From Paenibacillus tritici (lineage in GTDB: Bacteria; Bacillota; Bacilli; Paenibacillales; Paenibacillaceae): DNA of 64,000 nt. Shown here piece after piece: positions 8,757 through 17,274 of this stretch. The translations under genes were made by a program, and so were the position numbers. The stretch lies in assembly GCF_013204885.1 (NCBI RefSeq), contig NZ_JABMKX010000001.1:227188-291187 (forward strand). Direction: 5' to 3'. The first letter of the stretch is position 1, and every line of letters starts with the position of its first letter. The notes under the pieces were generated by a model that was given only the letters and a program-made list of their open reading frames with translations, did no database searches and was not told where the DNA came from.

Positions 8757-9233
8757 ATGAACCCTGTAACTGAAGTGACTTTCGTGCGCGTTGATCCGCA
8801 TCATACAGATCTGGGAACACTGATCGGCCAGCTCGATGAGGATCTGAAATCCCGTTATCCGCATGAGATGATCTATGGTGTGGATTTCTCCGATCCCAAG
8901 GTGAAGGAAATGACCTTCGTGATCGCTTATGTGAATGAACGGCCGGTGGGCTGCGGCGGGCTGCGCCCGCTGGACCCGCACAGCTCCCTGATGGAGCTGA
9001 AGCGGTTCTATGTAGATCCGGGTTCCCGCAAGCAGGGAATTGCCAGCCGGATGCTGCAGGATCTGGAGGCGCGGGCAATGGCAGCAGGGTGCCGGGAGAT
9101 CAGGCTGGAGACCGGCATCAAGCAGCCGGAATCCATTGCCCTGTATGTGAAGCATGGCTATCAGCCAATCGAGCTGTTCGGGCCTTACATAGGTGATCCG
9201 GACAGCATGTGTTATGGCAAAAGCTTGTCCTGA
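8757..9233 (+). CDS. GNAT-family N-acetyltransferase
   Basis: About 158 residues with the GNAT fold. VGCGGLRPLD is the first central strand. ELKRFYVDPGSRKQGIASRML is the acetyl-CoA pyrophosphate loop (R/Q-x-x-G-I/A pattern), and IRLETGIKQPESIALYVKHGY is the closing strand and helix. The start ATG 8757 has AAGGAG 11 bases upstream; a GTG at 8745 lies inside that site and is less likely. The substrate cannot be read from sequence. Confidence 0.88.
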   Translation: MNPVTEVTFVRVDPHHTDLGTLIGQLDEDLKSRYPHEMIYGVDFSDPKVKEMTFVIAYVNERPVGCGGLRPLDPHSSLMELKRFYVDPGSRKQGIASRMLQDLEARAMAAGCREIRLETGIKQPESIALYVKHGYQPIELFGPYIGDPDSMCYGKSLS

Positions 9234-9247
9234 ACGCAGGTTCAGAC

Positions 9248-9445
9248 TCAGGCATGGTATTTGCCGGTTGGGGCATTCAGTACCCATTCCAGCATTAGAA
9301 TCAAATCCTCAAGCCGGGTAAGCTGGGCATCCAAGGCTGCCCGCTGCGGATCACCAGACGGCAAGGGAGCCAGCCGCGACTCAAGGGATCTGCGCTGAAG
9401 CGTCATTTCGTTAATTTTGGATTGGATTTGGTGTTCGGTTCTCAT
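9248..9445 (-). CDS. Small coiled-coil protein of unknown function
   Basis: This 65-residue protein has a strong CAGGAGGAA ribosome binding site. Most of it is one charged helix with heptad-like spacing (MTLQRRSLESRLAPLP then AALDAQLTRLEDLILMLEWVL), broken by a Pro-Ser-Gly turn, so a helical hairpin is likely. It lies convergent to the GNAT gene and divergent from rpiA. No function is recognised. Confidence 0.7.
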   Translation of the reverse strand: MRTEHQIQSKINEMTLQRRSLESRLAPLPSGDPQRAALDAQLTRLEDLILMLEWVLNAPTGKYHA

Positions 9446-9522
9446 CCGGATTCCTCCTGGTGTGGTATTGGATTAAGGATCTGCTCATCGTTCATTATAA
9501 CGGATAACATGGGGGTAATAAA

Positions 9523-10209
9523 ATGAGTATCAATGTGAAGCAGCTTGCAGCGGAGAAGGCAGTCGAATATGTGCAGGACGGAATGAAGGTAGGCCTGGGT
9601 ACAGGCTCTACTGCCTACTGGGCCATCCGCAAGCTGGGTGAGCGGGTAAACGAGGGGTTGAAGATTACGGCGGTAGCTACCTCACAGGCATCTGAGGATC
9701 AGGCCCGTGAGCTGGGCATTCCGCTGGTGTCCTTCAGTGAGGTGGACAGTCTGGATCTGACTATTGACGGAGCGGATGAGCTGGACGGGACGCTGCAGCT
9801 GATCAAGGGCGGAGGCGGCGCACTGCTGCGTGAGAAGATTGTAGCCATGGGCAGTACCCGCATGATCGTAGTAGCCGATGAGAGCAAGGCGGTGACCACG
9901 CTGGGCAAGTTCCCTTTGCCGGTTGAGATTGTGCCGTTCGCCTGGGAGTGGACGGTCGCTGATCTGGCCAAGCTGGGATGCAAGCCCGAGCTGCGGCGCA
10001 GCGGGGACGAGCTGTACAAGACGGATAACGGCAATTATATTGCGGACTGCCGGTTCGAAGCTATCGCCTCAGCCGCTGACTTGGCGCTATCTCTCCAGCG
10101 TATTCCCGGAGTAGTGGAGCACGGCTTGTTCATCGGGATCGCCAGCATGGCCATTGTCGGCAAAAGCGACGGTACCATTGAGATTATTGAAGTTGATAGT
10201 GGCCGCTAA
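9523..10209 (+). CDS. rpiA: Ribose-5-phosphate isomerase A
   Basis: RpiA interconverts ribose 5-phosphate and ribulose 5-phosphate in the pentose phosphate pathway. The 228-residue length is typical. Diagnostic motifs are GLGTGST (24-30, phosphate loop), DGADE (82-86, containing the catalytic acid) and KGGGGALLREK (95-105, with the active-site Lys). GGGGTAATAAA-type spacing before ATG 9523 gives a usable ribosome binding site. The VanZ-like gene overlaps its 3' end. Confidence 0.97.
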   Translation: MSINVKQLAAEKAVEYVQDGMKVGLGTGSTAYWAIRKLGERVNEGLKITAVATSQASEDQARELGIPLVSFSEVDSLDLTIDGADELDGTLQLIKGGGGALLREKIVAMGSTRMIVVADESKAVTTLGKFPLPVEIVPFAWEWTVADLAKLGCKPELRRSGDELYKTDNGNYIADCRFEAIASAADLALSLQRIPGVVEHGLFIGIASMAIVGKSDGTIEIIEVDSGR

Positions 10210-10684
10210 TACGCATCCGCGCCGCCGGAAGGGCAAGGCCGCTACAGGCAAGCAAGGGCTGCCGCCTGGACGCCGGGTACTGGCGTGGCTGTTGCTGATT
10301 ACATATAGCGCATTCCTGCTGTACTGGATGTTCGTTGGATTCGGACGGACCGTACAGCTGGACGGGCCGCTGCGATACAATCTTGAACCGCTTCGTACGG
10401 TGCGTCTATTCTTCGATATGACCAACGGCTTATCGTATGCAAGCCGGCTGGTCAATCTGCTGGGGAATGTAGCGGTCTTTGTTCCTTTTGGCATTCTGCT
10501 TCCGCTGGTGATCTCCGGTTACCGCTCTGTTGTCCGGCTGACACTTCTGTCTGTCTTAGTCATCACCCTCCTTGAGCTGCTGCAGATGCTGCTGCATGTC
10601 GGAAGCCTGGATATTGATGATCTGCTGCTTAACCTGCTGGGCGTGTGGACAGGTTATGTGCTGCTGCGGCTGGTGCGGGGATAG
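10199..10684 (+). CDS. VanZ-like integral membrane protein
   Basis: The frame overlaps the end of rpiA. GTG 10199 is the most economical start, but TTG codons at 10154, 10178, 10187 and 10193 are also in frame and none has a strong ribosome binding site. A basic N-terminus (HPRRRKGKA) is followed by four hydrophobic segments. The VanZ pattern is clear: YNLEPLRTVRLFF, LVNLLGNVAVFVPFGILLPL, and LLELLQMLLHVGSLDIDDLLLNLLG, including the conserved acidic D-I-D-D before the last helix. VanZ proteins affect glycopeptide susceptibility in some hosts, but the molecular role is unclear. Confidence 0.85.
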   Translation: MAANTHPRRRKGKAATGKQGLPPGRRVLAWLLLITYSAFLLYWMFVGFGRTVQLDGPLRYNLEPLRTVRLFFDMTNGLSYASRLVNLLGNVAVFVPFGILLPLVISGYRSVVRLTLLSVLVITLLELLQMLLHVGSLDIDDLLLNLLGVWTGYVLLRLVRG

Positions 10685-10723
10685 CGGCGGGAAGTTTAAA
10701 GGTTCAGCGCAATTACGACTCAA

Positions 10724-10753
10724 CTTCAAGTACCACTCTTAAGTGCGTCTTAT
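10724..10753 (+). repeat. 30-bp dispersed element, copy 1
   Basis: The 30 bp starting CTTCAAGT and ending TCTTAAGTGCGTCTTAT recur at 33618-33647 with the last 17 bp identical. Here the element sits 28 bp before a GNAT gene's start codon, in its likely promoter or leader region. Confidence 0.7.
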
Positions 10754-10781
10754 TTAGCTATAAATTAAGGAGGTTACCCTA

Positions 10782-11222
10782 ATGTTGATTGATTTGAAGC
10801 CGCTTGTCGGCACACCGCAGGTGAATGAGCTGCTGACTTATGCGGTGATAGATGATCCGGAGGCGCTGGAGCGTACTTCGGCAGAATACAGGGAGCAGGC
10901 GGCCATGCAGCTATGCGGCTGGGAAGAGGAAGGGCTGCTACTCGGGCTCACCGGATTTGAAGAGACGGAAGACGGCTCGCTGGATATCCGCCACATCGCA
11001 GTGCTCCCGGAGAACCGGGGCAAGGGCTACGCGCGCGGCATGATTCTGGAGCTGGTGACCACCCGGCAGCCGCGTTATCTGGTAGCGGAGACGGAAGACG
11101 AGATTGCCGCAGACTTTTACCGCAGCCTTGGCTTCATGGTGTACAGCCTGGGCGAGAACGCCGCAGGCATCGAGATGTTCCGCTGTGTCTACGAGGTTGA
11201 AGAGAGCGAGGACGAGGAGTAA
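10782..11222 (+). CDS. GNAT-family N-acetyltransferase
   Basis: 146 residues with a near-perfect AAGGAGG ribosome binding site before ATG 10782. The GNAT core is visible: GLLLGLTGFEETEDGSLDIRH (central strands), IAVLPENRGKGYARGMI (acetyl-CoA loop, R-G-K-G-Y-A), then AADFYRSLGFMVYSLGE (final helix and strand). The C-terminus is a Glu/Asp tail. Substrate unknown. It is monocistronic, with a terminator at 11324. Confidence 0.88.
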   Translation: MLIDLKPLVGTPQVNELLTYAVIDDPEALERTSAEYREQAAMQLCGWEEEGLLLGLTGFEETEDGSLDIRHIAVLPENRGKGYARGMILELVTTRQPRYLVAETEDEIAADFYRSLGFMVYSLGENAAGIEMFRCVYEVEESEDEE

Positions 11223-11248
11223 GGCAGGCGTGCGGTAGTGGAAGCGAA

Positions 11249-11296
11249 ACCGTAACCGCAACCGCAACCGCAACCGCAACCGCAACCGTAACCCTG
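11249..11296. repeat. AACCGC hexanucleotide run
   Basis: Eight hexamers: AACCGT, five AACCGC, AACCGT and AACCCT. It lies 27 bp after the GNAT stop codon and before its terminator, so it would be part of the 3' untranslated RNA. It is a second hexamer run unrelated in sequence to the one at 6697. Confidence 0.9.
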
Positions 11297-11323
11297 TAGC
11301 TGCTTTAAACAGGACTGAACAAC

Positions 11324-11359
11324 AGCCATTCTGCACTTACGGTGCGGGGTGGCTTTTTT
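11324..11359 (+). terminator. Terminator after GNAT gene
   Basis: AGCCATTCTGCAC pairs with GTGCGGGGTGGCT around a 5-base loop, using several G-U pairs, and is followed by TTTTTT. Confidence 0.8.
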
Positions 11360-11382
11360 GCGTCCAAGCGAGCCAACTTGCA

Positions 11383-11562
11383 GGAAATCCTGCACGTTAT
11401 GCAACACGGCAGAGCCCGATCCGGGTAAGCGGCTGGAAATCCTGCGCATTTTGCAACAATACACGGTCTAATCGCGCCAAATCACCGGAAATCCTGCGTT
11501 ATGTGCAACAAATTCGAATCCGGCCTGCTGGTCCGTCACAAATCCTGCATAATGTGCAACAA
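11383..11562. repeat. Four-copy intergenic repeat, 52-bp period
   Basis: A motif of about 22 bp, GGAAATCCTGC followed by seven to eight bases and GCAACA, occurs at 11383, 11435, 11487 and 11538. Steps are 52, 52 and 51 bp. In each copy TGC and GCA face each other around an AT-rich centre. The bases between motifs are much less conserved than the motifs. No gene is present from 11223 to 11791. Confidence 0.85.
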
Positions 11563-11707
11563 GTCTGGTATCCGAATGGCTGACGCGGGACAACAATAGT
11601 CATCATAGTCACCGTAGCCATCATTTCCCTGGAAATCCCGCTTGAAGGGCAGTTACCGCCCAATGAATATCTCAAATGAATCTCAATGTAAAATTCCTGA
11701 AAACCAG

Positions 11708-11766
11708 TTGACTTTTAATGAATCGGACAATATAGTTTTACTGTGAAACAGTTCTACACGTGAACT
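11708..11766 (+). promoter_or_regulatory. marR-MMPL promoter with two inverted repeats
   Basis: TTGACT (11708-11713), 17 bases and TATAGT (11731-11736) form a sigma-A promoter. Just downstream ACTGT-GAA-ACAGT (11740-11752) and AGTTC-N7-GAACT (11750-11766) overlap each other and cover the start region. They are good candidates for the MarR operator. Confidence 0.7.
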
Positions 11767-11791
11767 ATTATCCAGAAAGGCGGACGCAGCA

Positions 11792-12244
11792 TTGAAGAAA
11801 GATGCAGAGGAATGGATCAACCGCTACGTAGACGCTTATATGGTGGTCACCCGGCAGATCAATGCGCGGCTCCGGGATATTTTTGGAGAAGGGCTGACGA
11901 ATGATCAATTCCTGATTCTCAGGCTGATCGCCGGGCAGGAGCAATGCACCTCCACCTATCTCGCTGAAGCTGTGGCGGTAGGCAAAAGCTCAATTACGGC
12001 CATTATCAACCGGCTGGATGAAGCGGGAATGATTCAGCGGACCCGTGATGAGAATGACCGCAGGCAGGTGTATCTGACCATGACGGCGCATGGGGAGAGT
12101 GTCTACCGGACCTGTGAGAAGCAAATGCAGGAAGTAATCTCCCCTTATTTGTTCCACTTCGAGGATGACAAGATTGAACAATTTATTGTGATGTTTGAGA
12201 AGCTGGCGTTTCTGATGCAGGACACTGGGGGGAGAAGCAATTGA
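11792..12244 (+). CDS. MarR-family transcriptional regulator of the MMPL exporter
   Basis: The 150-residue MarR protein starts at TTG 11792 with AAAGGCGG upstream. The winged helix is CTSTYLAEAVAVGKSSITAI followed by the DENDRRQVYLTMTAHG wing. The long flanking helices form the dimer. Its TGA overlaps the TTG start of the MMPL gene by four bases, so the two are translated together. Probable role: ligand-responsive repressor of the operon through the repeats at 11740-11766. Confidence 0.9.
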   Translation: MKKDAEEWINRYVDAYMVVTRQINARLRDIFGEGLTNDQFLILRLIAGQEQCTSTYLAEAVAVGKSSITAIINRLDEAGMIQRTRDENDRRQVYLTMTAHGESVYRTCEKQMQEVISPYLFHFEDDKIEQFIVMFEKLAFLMQDTGGRSN

Positions 12245-15200
12245 GAACGATTTTGAAGGCAAGATGGGCGGTTATTGCGGTATGGCTGGCTGTGGCGGCA
12301 GTGTTATTCCTCACCGCACCCGGGATGTCTGAGCTGGTACGTGAAAAGGGGCAAATCTCGGTTCCGGCAGGCTACACCTCTTCAAGGGCTGCCGAGATTA
12401 TGAAGGAGGTCGCTGCCGCCAAAGACGGGGAAACGGTGCATCAGGTGGCCCTGGTGTTCCATAAGCCGGAGGGGCTTGCAGCCGCAGACACCGAGAGTAT
12501 CAAGCAGGGGGTGGAGCAGCTCGCCGGGAACAAGGATTCCCTGAAGCTCAGCACGATTACAGATCCTTTCTCGCAGCCGGAGCTTAAGGATACGCTGATT
12601 GCGGAGGACGGCAAGACGATCATGGTTGCGTTGTCTGTGCAAGGCGGGGAGGAGGCAGTCAAGGAACTCCCGGCTAAGGCCGCTGAGATGCTGGGTAACG
12701 TCACTGCGGAGCATTATATGACCAGTGAAGGACTCATTACGGAGGATACGATTGCCAGTTCGGAAGCCGGACTGAAAAAGTCGGAATATATCACAGTCGT
12801 GTTTATTCTGCTGATTCTGTTCGTCGTGTTCCGTTCGTTCGTGGCTCCGTTTGTTCCGCTGCTTACGGTTGGGCTGAGCTATATCGTCTCCCAGTCGGTT
12901 GTGGCTTTTTTGGTGGACCGGTTTGATTTCCCGCTGTCCACGTTCACCCAGATCTTCATGGTGGCCGTGATGTTCGGGATCGGGACCGACTACTGCATTC
13001 TGCTGATCAGCCGGTTCAAGGAGGAGCTGGTCCAGTCTGAGGATACTACAAGCGCCATTATTGCCACTTACCGGAAAGCCGGTGGAACGGTCTTCTATTC
13101 GGGGCTGGCGGTCTTCGTCGGCTTCCTGGCCATCGGGCTGTCCAAGTTCATGCTCTACCGTTCAGCGGTGGCGGTGGCGGTCGGCATAGCGGTGATGCTG
13201 CTGGCGCTGGTAACGGTCGTTCCGTTCTTCATGGCGGTGCTGGGTCAAAAGCTGTTCTGGCCGTCCCGCGGTAAGCTGGAGCATAGCGAGAGCCGGATCT
13301 GGGGAGCGGCCGGTTCGTTCTCCCTCAAAAGACCCTGGGCTGCGCTGCTGATTGTGGCCGCCATTGTGGTGCCGTTCCTGCTCACCTACAGCGGGAAGCT
13401 GAGCTTCAACAGCATGGATGAGATCGGGCCGAATTACGCCTCGGTCAAAGGGTTCAATATTATATCGGAGAGCTTCGGTCCGGGTGAATCCATGCCGGGC
13501 AAGATTGTGATCAAGAACGATGACCGGATGGATACCGCTGAATACATGGGGCTGGCGGAGAAAATCAGCCGTGAGCTGGAAAAGGTGGATGGAGTCAAGG
13601 CTGTGCGCAGCATGTCACGGCCCACCGGGGAGCAAATTAATGACTTCCTGATTCCTACCCAGGTGGCTACCCTGGCAGACGGTCTGGACCAGAGCAATGA
13701 AGGGCTGACCAAAATCCAGACCGGGCTGAGTGAAGCGAGCAAGCAGCTGAAGGCGAATGAGCCTAAGCTTACAGAGGCAGCTTCAGGCAGCGCCAAGCTG
13801 ACAGAAGGGACAGCCGAGCTTAAGAAAGGCATAGCTGCCCTGGGCGATGGCTTATCGCGGATTGAGCGCGGTATCCGCAGCGGCTCTGCCGGAGCCGGAG
13901 AGATTAAGGCAGGCCTCGCGCAAGCAGCGGCCAGTGCGAAGCAGCTGGCAGAGGCAAATGCCGCGCTGCTTGAAGGGTATAAGAAGATAGGCAGCGGTCT
14001 GACCGCGCTGAACGGAGGGCTTGCAGGGCTGCAGACACAGCTTCAAGGCGTGGCTGATGCCCTCAACGGTCTGGGTGCCTCATTCACCGGACTGGAAGCC
14101 GCCTATCCGGAGCTGCTCCAGGATGTGAATTACCAGACGATCAAAGGCACGGTAACACAGAGCGGGACGGGGGCGGCAGGCTTGGCTGGAGGACTCGGCC
14201 AGATCTCTGATCAGCTCAGCGGTGCAGCGGCCGGATTGACAGAGGCCAACGCCGGGTACTCCAAAGCGGCGGCAGGCCAGGCGGCGCTGGCGAAGGGGCT
14301 GGATCAGCTTGTGGCCGGTATCGGCCAGCTGCAATCCGGCCTTGTGCAGGCAGCGGACGGACAGGGGCAGATTACCGGCAAGCTCCCATCCCTCACCAGC
14401 GGCCTGGATCAGCTTCAGGGCGGTCAGCAGCAGCTTGCCGACGGCTTCGATGAGCTTACGGGCCAGCTGGGTCAATTGACAGACGGACTTACACAAAGTG
14501 CGGATGGTCTGGGGCAAATCACCGGAGGCCTAAGCTCGGCGCAGGATTACCTCAAGCAGATTCAGGATGCCAAGGATGATGAGCTGAGCGGGTTCCTGGT
14601 TCCGGCAGAGGCGCTCAAGGCCAAGGGCATGCAGCAGGTATTCGATACCTATCTGTCCGGGGACCGCAAGGTCATGACGCTGGATGTGGTTTTCGCCGGG
14701 AATCCATACAGCGCGAAGGCTATTGACAGCGTCGGACAGATTCAGGCAGCGGTGGACCGTGCCGTGGCCGGCACCAAGCTGGAGAATGCGGAGACAGCCA
14801 TGAGCGGCGTGACCAGCACCTACAGCGATTTGCAGACGATCTCGAATGAGGATTACACGCGTACGGTCATTCTGATGCTAAGCGGTATTTTCATCATCCT
14901 GGTGGTACTGTTCCGCTCGATGATTATGCCGCTGTACATCATTGCCTCATTGTTAATCACTTACTTTACGGCACTGGGCATCACGGAAGCGATCTTCGTC
15001 CATCTGCTGAACTACTCGGGGGTCACCTGGACGACGCCGTTCTTCAGCTTCGTTATGCTGATAGCGCTCGGGGTGGACTACAGTATCTTCCTGATGGACC
15101 GCTTCAATGAGAATAAAACCTGGGATGTGCGGGAAGCCATTCTCCACGCCATGCGCAATATGGGAACCGTGATTCTCTCAGCCGTTGTGATACTGGGCGG

Positions 15201-15399
15201 AACCTTCGCCTCGATGTACCCTTCAGGGGTGCTGTCGATGATGCAGATTGCTACAGTCGTGTTATCGGGTCTGGCGCTGTATGCCCTGGTATTCCTGCCG
15301 TTCTTCGTGCCGGTGATGGTGCGCATGTTCGGCCGGGCCAACTGGTGGCCGTTCCGTCCGGCGGCTGGGGATGATCAGCCTAGATCACTGGATATGTAG
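12241..15399 (+). CDS. MMPL/RND-type exporter with a long extracytoplasmic repeat domain
   Basis: This 1052-residue protein has the MMPL layout. TM1 is at residues 10-28. A first block of five TMs runs from about 180 to 390, and includes GIGTDYCILLISRFKEE. A second matching block is near the C-terminus, with LIALGVDYSIFLMDRFNEN. The Asp in each G-x-D-Y motif belongs to the proton relay. Between the blocks (about 480-790) lies a long Gly/Ala/Leu/Gln-rich region with repeated ten- or eleven-residue phrases such as GLDQL, GIGQLQSGL and GQITGGL. It resembles the helical YhgE/phage-infection type stalk, so it may form an external tube or coiled coil. Substrate unknown; lipids, peptides or drugs are possible. 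Confidence 0.9.
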   Translation: MRTILKARWAVIAVWLAVAAVLFLTAPGMSELVREKGQISVPAGYTSSRAAEIMKEVAAAKDGETVHQVALVFHKPEGLAAADTESIKQGVEQLAGNKDSLKLSTITDPFSQPELKDTLIAEDGKTIMVALSVQGGEEAVKELPAKAAEMLGNVTAEHYMTSEGLITEDTIASSEAGLKKSEYITVVFILLILFVVFRSFVAPFVPLLTVGLSYIVSQSVVAFLVDRFDFPLSTFTQIFMVAVMFGIGTDYCILLISRFKEELVQSEDTTSAIIATYRKAGGTVFYSGLAVFVGFLAIGLSKFMLYRSAVAVAVGIAVMLLALVTVVPFFMAVLGQKLFWPSRGKLEHSESRIWGAAGSFSLKRPWAALLIVAAIVVPFLLTYSGKLSFNSMDEIGPNYASVKGFNIISESFGPGESMPGKIVIKNDDRMDTAEYMGLAEKISRELEKVDGVKAVRSMSRPTGEQINDFLIPTQVATLADGLDQSNEGLTKIQTGLSEASKQLKANEPKLTEAASGSAKLTEGTAELKKGIAALGDGLSRIERGIRSGSAGAGEIKAGLAQAAASAKQLAEANAALLEGYKKIGSGLTALNGGLAGLQTQLQGVADALNGLGASFTGLEAAYPELLQDVNYQTIKGTVTQSGTGAAGLAGGLGQISDQLSGAAAGLTEANAGYSKAAAGQAALAKGLDQLVAGIGQLQSGLVQAADGQGQITGKLPSLTSGLDQLQGGQQQLADGFDELTGQLGQLTDGLTQSADGLGQITGGLSSAQDYLKQIQDAKDDELSGFLVPAEALKAKGMQQVFDTYLSGDRKVMTLDVVFAGNPYSAKAIDSVGQIQAAVDRAVAGTKLENAETAMSGVTSTYSDLQTISNEDYTRTVILMLSGIFIILVVLFRSMIMPLYIIASLLITYFTALGITEAIFVHLLNYSGVTWTTPFFSFVMLIALGVDYSIFLMDRFNENKTWDVREAILHAMRNMGTVILSAVVILGGTFASMYPSGVLSMMQIATVVLSGLALYALVFLPFFVPVMVRMFGRANWWPFRPAAGDDQPRSLDM

Positions 15400-15425
15400 C
15401 GTTCTTCACTACCTGATAAGATACA

Positions 15426-15470
15426 GCAAAGAGCAGGCTTCCTGTTAAATGGAGCCTGCTCTTTGCTATT
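15426..15470 (+). terminator. Terminator after MMPL gene
   Basis: GCAAAGAGCAGGCT pairs perfectly with AGCCTGCTCTTTGC around a 13-base loop, 27 bp after the stop codon. The T-run is weak (CTATT), but the stem is long. Confidence 0.75.
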
Positions 15471-15599
15471 CGCGTAAGAAGAAGAGAAAATAATTGTTCG
15501 TGCTGAGGTAACCTTATGTGCCTGTGCTTCATCTAAACAGATATATACAACTAACAAGCGGGAAGCAGCAGCATCCCGAAGGAAGGGAGGAGATCTACC

Positions 15600-16133
15600 C
15601 TGGATACCGTACAAGAGGATCTGGTCCAGCGTGCACAGGCAGGCGACAGCGAGGTTTTCATCCAACTGGTGAAGAGTCTGGACAGGAGGATGTACAGTAT
15701 GGCGAAGTCCATGGTCAGGAATGACGAGGATTGTGCAGACGCCATGCAGGAGACGGTGCTTAAGGCATTTAGAGCAATCTCCGGATTGAAAGAGGCGGCC
15801 TATTTCAACACATGGCTGTTTCGTATTCTGATCAACGAATGCAACATGATCCTGCGCAGACGGGACAGGGTGGTAGTGATGTCCGAGCCGCCGGAGCGCA
15901 TAGAGTCCTCTTCTTCATCCGCAGAAGATATGGATCTGCGTCAGGCCATCAGCGGACTGGAAGAGGTAACGCGGACGATTGTTAAGCTGCATTATTATCA
16001 AGGATTAAGGCTGCAGGAGATTGCAGAGCTGCTTGAGCTGTCAGAGAGCGCAGTCAAAACCAGATTACACCGGGCCAGAAAAACCTTATATCAATCTCTC
16101 TCGCAACCTCTAGAAAGGAAGGTGAACGAATGA
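15600..16133 (+). CDS. ECF-type RNA polymerase sigma factor, probable CTG start
   Basis: The protein carries sigma region 2 (SMAKSMVRNDEDCADAMQET, then AAYFNTWLFRILINEC) and region 4 (TRTIVKLHYYQGLRLQEIAE, SESAVKTRLHRARKTLY). Starting at GTG 15669 gives 154 residues but drops the first helix of region 2. The in-frame upstream codons encode DTVQEDLVQRAQAGDSEVF, the normal ECF opening, back to CTG 15600. That CTG has AGGGAGGAG seven bases before it, and no ATG, GTG or TTG lies between it and the stop at 15552. I therefore annotate 177 residues from CTG. The anti-sigma gene overlaps by four bases. Confidence 0.85.
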   Translation: MDTVQEDLVQRAQAGDSEVFIQLVKSLDRRMYSMAKSMVRNDEDCADAMQETVLKAFRAISGLKEAAYFNTWLFRILINECNMILRRRDRVVVMSEPPERIESSSSSAEDMDLRQAISGLEEVTRTIVKLHYYQGLRLQEIAELLELSESAVKTRLHRARKTLYQSLSQPLERKVNE

Positions 16134-17272
16134 GTCAGCAGCCATTGGAGAACAGGCTGGCAGGTCTCAAGGAAGAGAGTCTTCCTGAACTGCCGGAAGC
16201 TGTGCACGCACGTATGGAGGACACTTACCGGATGATCATTGAAAGGAATGAGGTAAGCCTGGAGGAGACTCCAGAGCATCAGGAGACGCTCAGACGTAAA
16301 AGAATGCCCCGGTGGCTGACCCGGCTGATGATCAGTGCCGCATCTGTGGCCGCCGGGCTGGTGATCATTGTTAGTCTGGGGTTCATCTCTCCGGCAATGG
16401 CAGAGACCCTGAAGCAATTGCCGTTCATGGAAAGTGTGTTCAGACTTGTAGGGGATGCCGGGCTTCAAAAAGCAAACGAAGCAGGTCTAACCACAAATGT
16501 TCAGCAGAGCGTTACTCAGGACGGGACGACGATCAGTGTGTCGGAACAGATGTATGACGGAAGCCGCTTGTCATTGGTGCTTACCCGTGCTCAGGCAGCC
16601 GATGGTCAAAACACGGAGGCGTGGTGGGATTTAATCAACCGCAGGGGTCAGCCGCCGGGAGGAATCAATAATATTGAGTTTGTGGTTAACGGAAAAACGG
16701 TCAATACGGGATACGGCCTTGCCGCGGGAGGTGCGGGTGCACCTGAGTCTATCATAGTTACAGCACTGGATGGAGCTAATCTGCAAATTCCTGAGCAGTT
16801 TGATCTCACCTTGCTGGTCCTTATTGATGGAATGGATCAGCCATTCCGCTTTGAGTTTCCCGTAAGCAAGAATACGTTGGGTGACCTTGTGCTTGTTCCG
16901 GGAGAGGTCAAGGTACATGATCATATTCATCTGCGGTACACACGGCTAGAGTTAAGCCAGACATCAACCCGGCTGCTAACTGAAATTAAGGGAGACCCCG
17001 GGGGGGATACTAAGGCTATTGAAGAAGCTATTCCAGATAAATACAAGCAAGATGGGCTTTTCACTATTTGGTTTGAGCTGCGGGATGAGCAAGGGCAAGA
17101 GGCTGTCATGCTTGGAGGTAGCGGTACTGGTGACGGGGATACGCTGTCCAGCAGCAGTGTCTTTGAACCTTTTGAGAAGAGGCCGGAGAGTATCATCATT
17201 AAGCCTTACGTCTGGAAAGACCGGCATAAGCTCTATATTCCTGAACTTGAGGTAACGGTTCCTGTAAAATAA
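16130..17272 (+). CDS. Membrane-bound anti-sigma factor (DUF4179-like)
   Basis: The 380-residue protein starts in an ATGA overlap with the sigma gene. The N-terminal 60 residues are cytosolic and would hold the sigma factor. One transmembrane segment follows (about 64-85, ISAASVAAGLVIIVSLGF). The remaining 290 residues lie outside and are rich in beta strands, with FISPAMAETLKQLPFMESVF right after the membrane as in DUF4179 proteins. The operon order and overlap make it the cognate regulator of the sigma factor. The signal it senses is unknown. Confidence 0.88.
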   Translation: MSQQPLENRLAGLKEESLPELPEAVHARMEDTYRMIIERNEVSLEETPEHQETLRRKRMPRWLTRLMISAASVAAGLVIIVSLGFISPAMAETLKQLPFMESVFRLVGDAGLQKANEAGLTTNVQQSVTQDGTTISVSEQMYDGSRLSLVLTRAQAADGQNTEAWWDLINRRGQPPGGINNIEFVVNGKTVNTGYGLAAGGAGAPESIIVTALDGANLQIPEQFDLTLLVLIDGMDQPFRFEFPVSKNTLGDLVLVPGEVKVHDHIHLRYTRLELSQTSTRLLTEIKGDPGGDTKAIEEAIPDKYKQDGLFTIWFELRDEQGQEAVMLGGSGTGDGDTLSSSSVFEPFEKRPESIIIKPYVWKDRHKLYIPELEVTVPVK

Positions 17273-17274
17273 AA

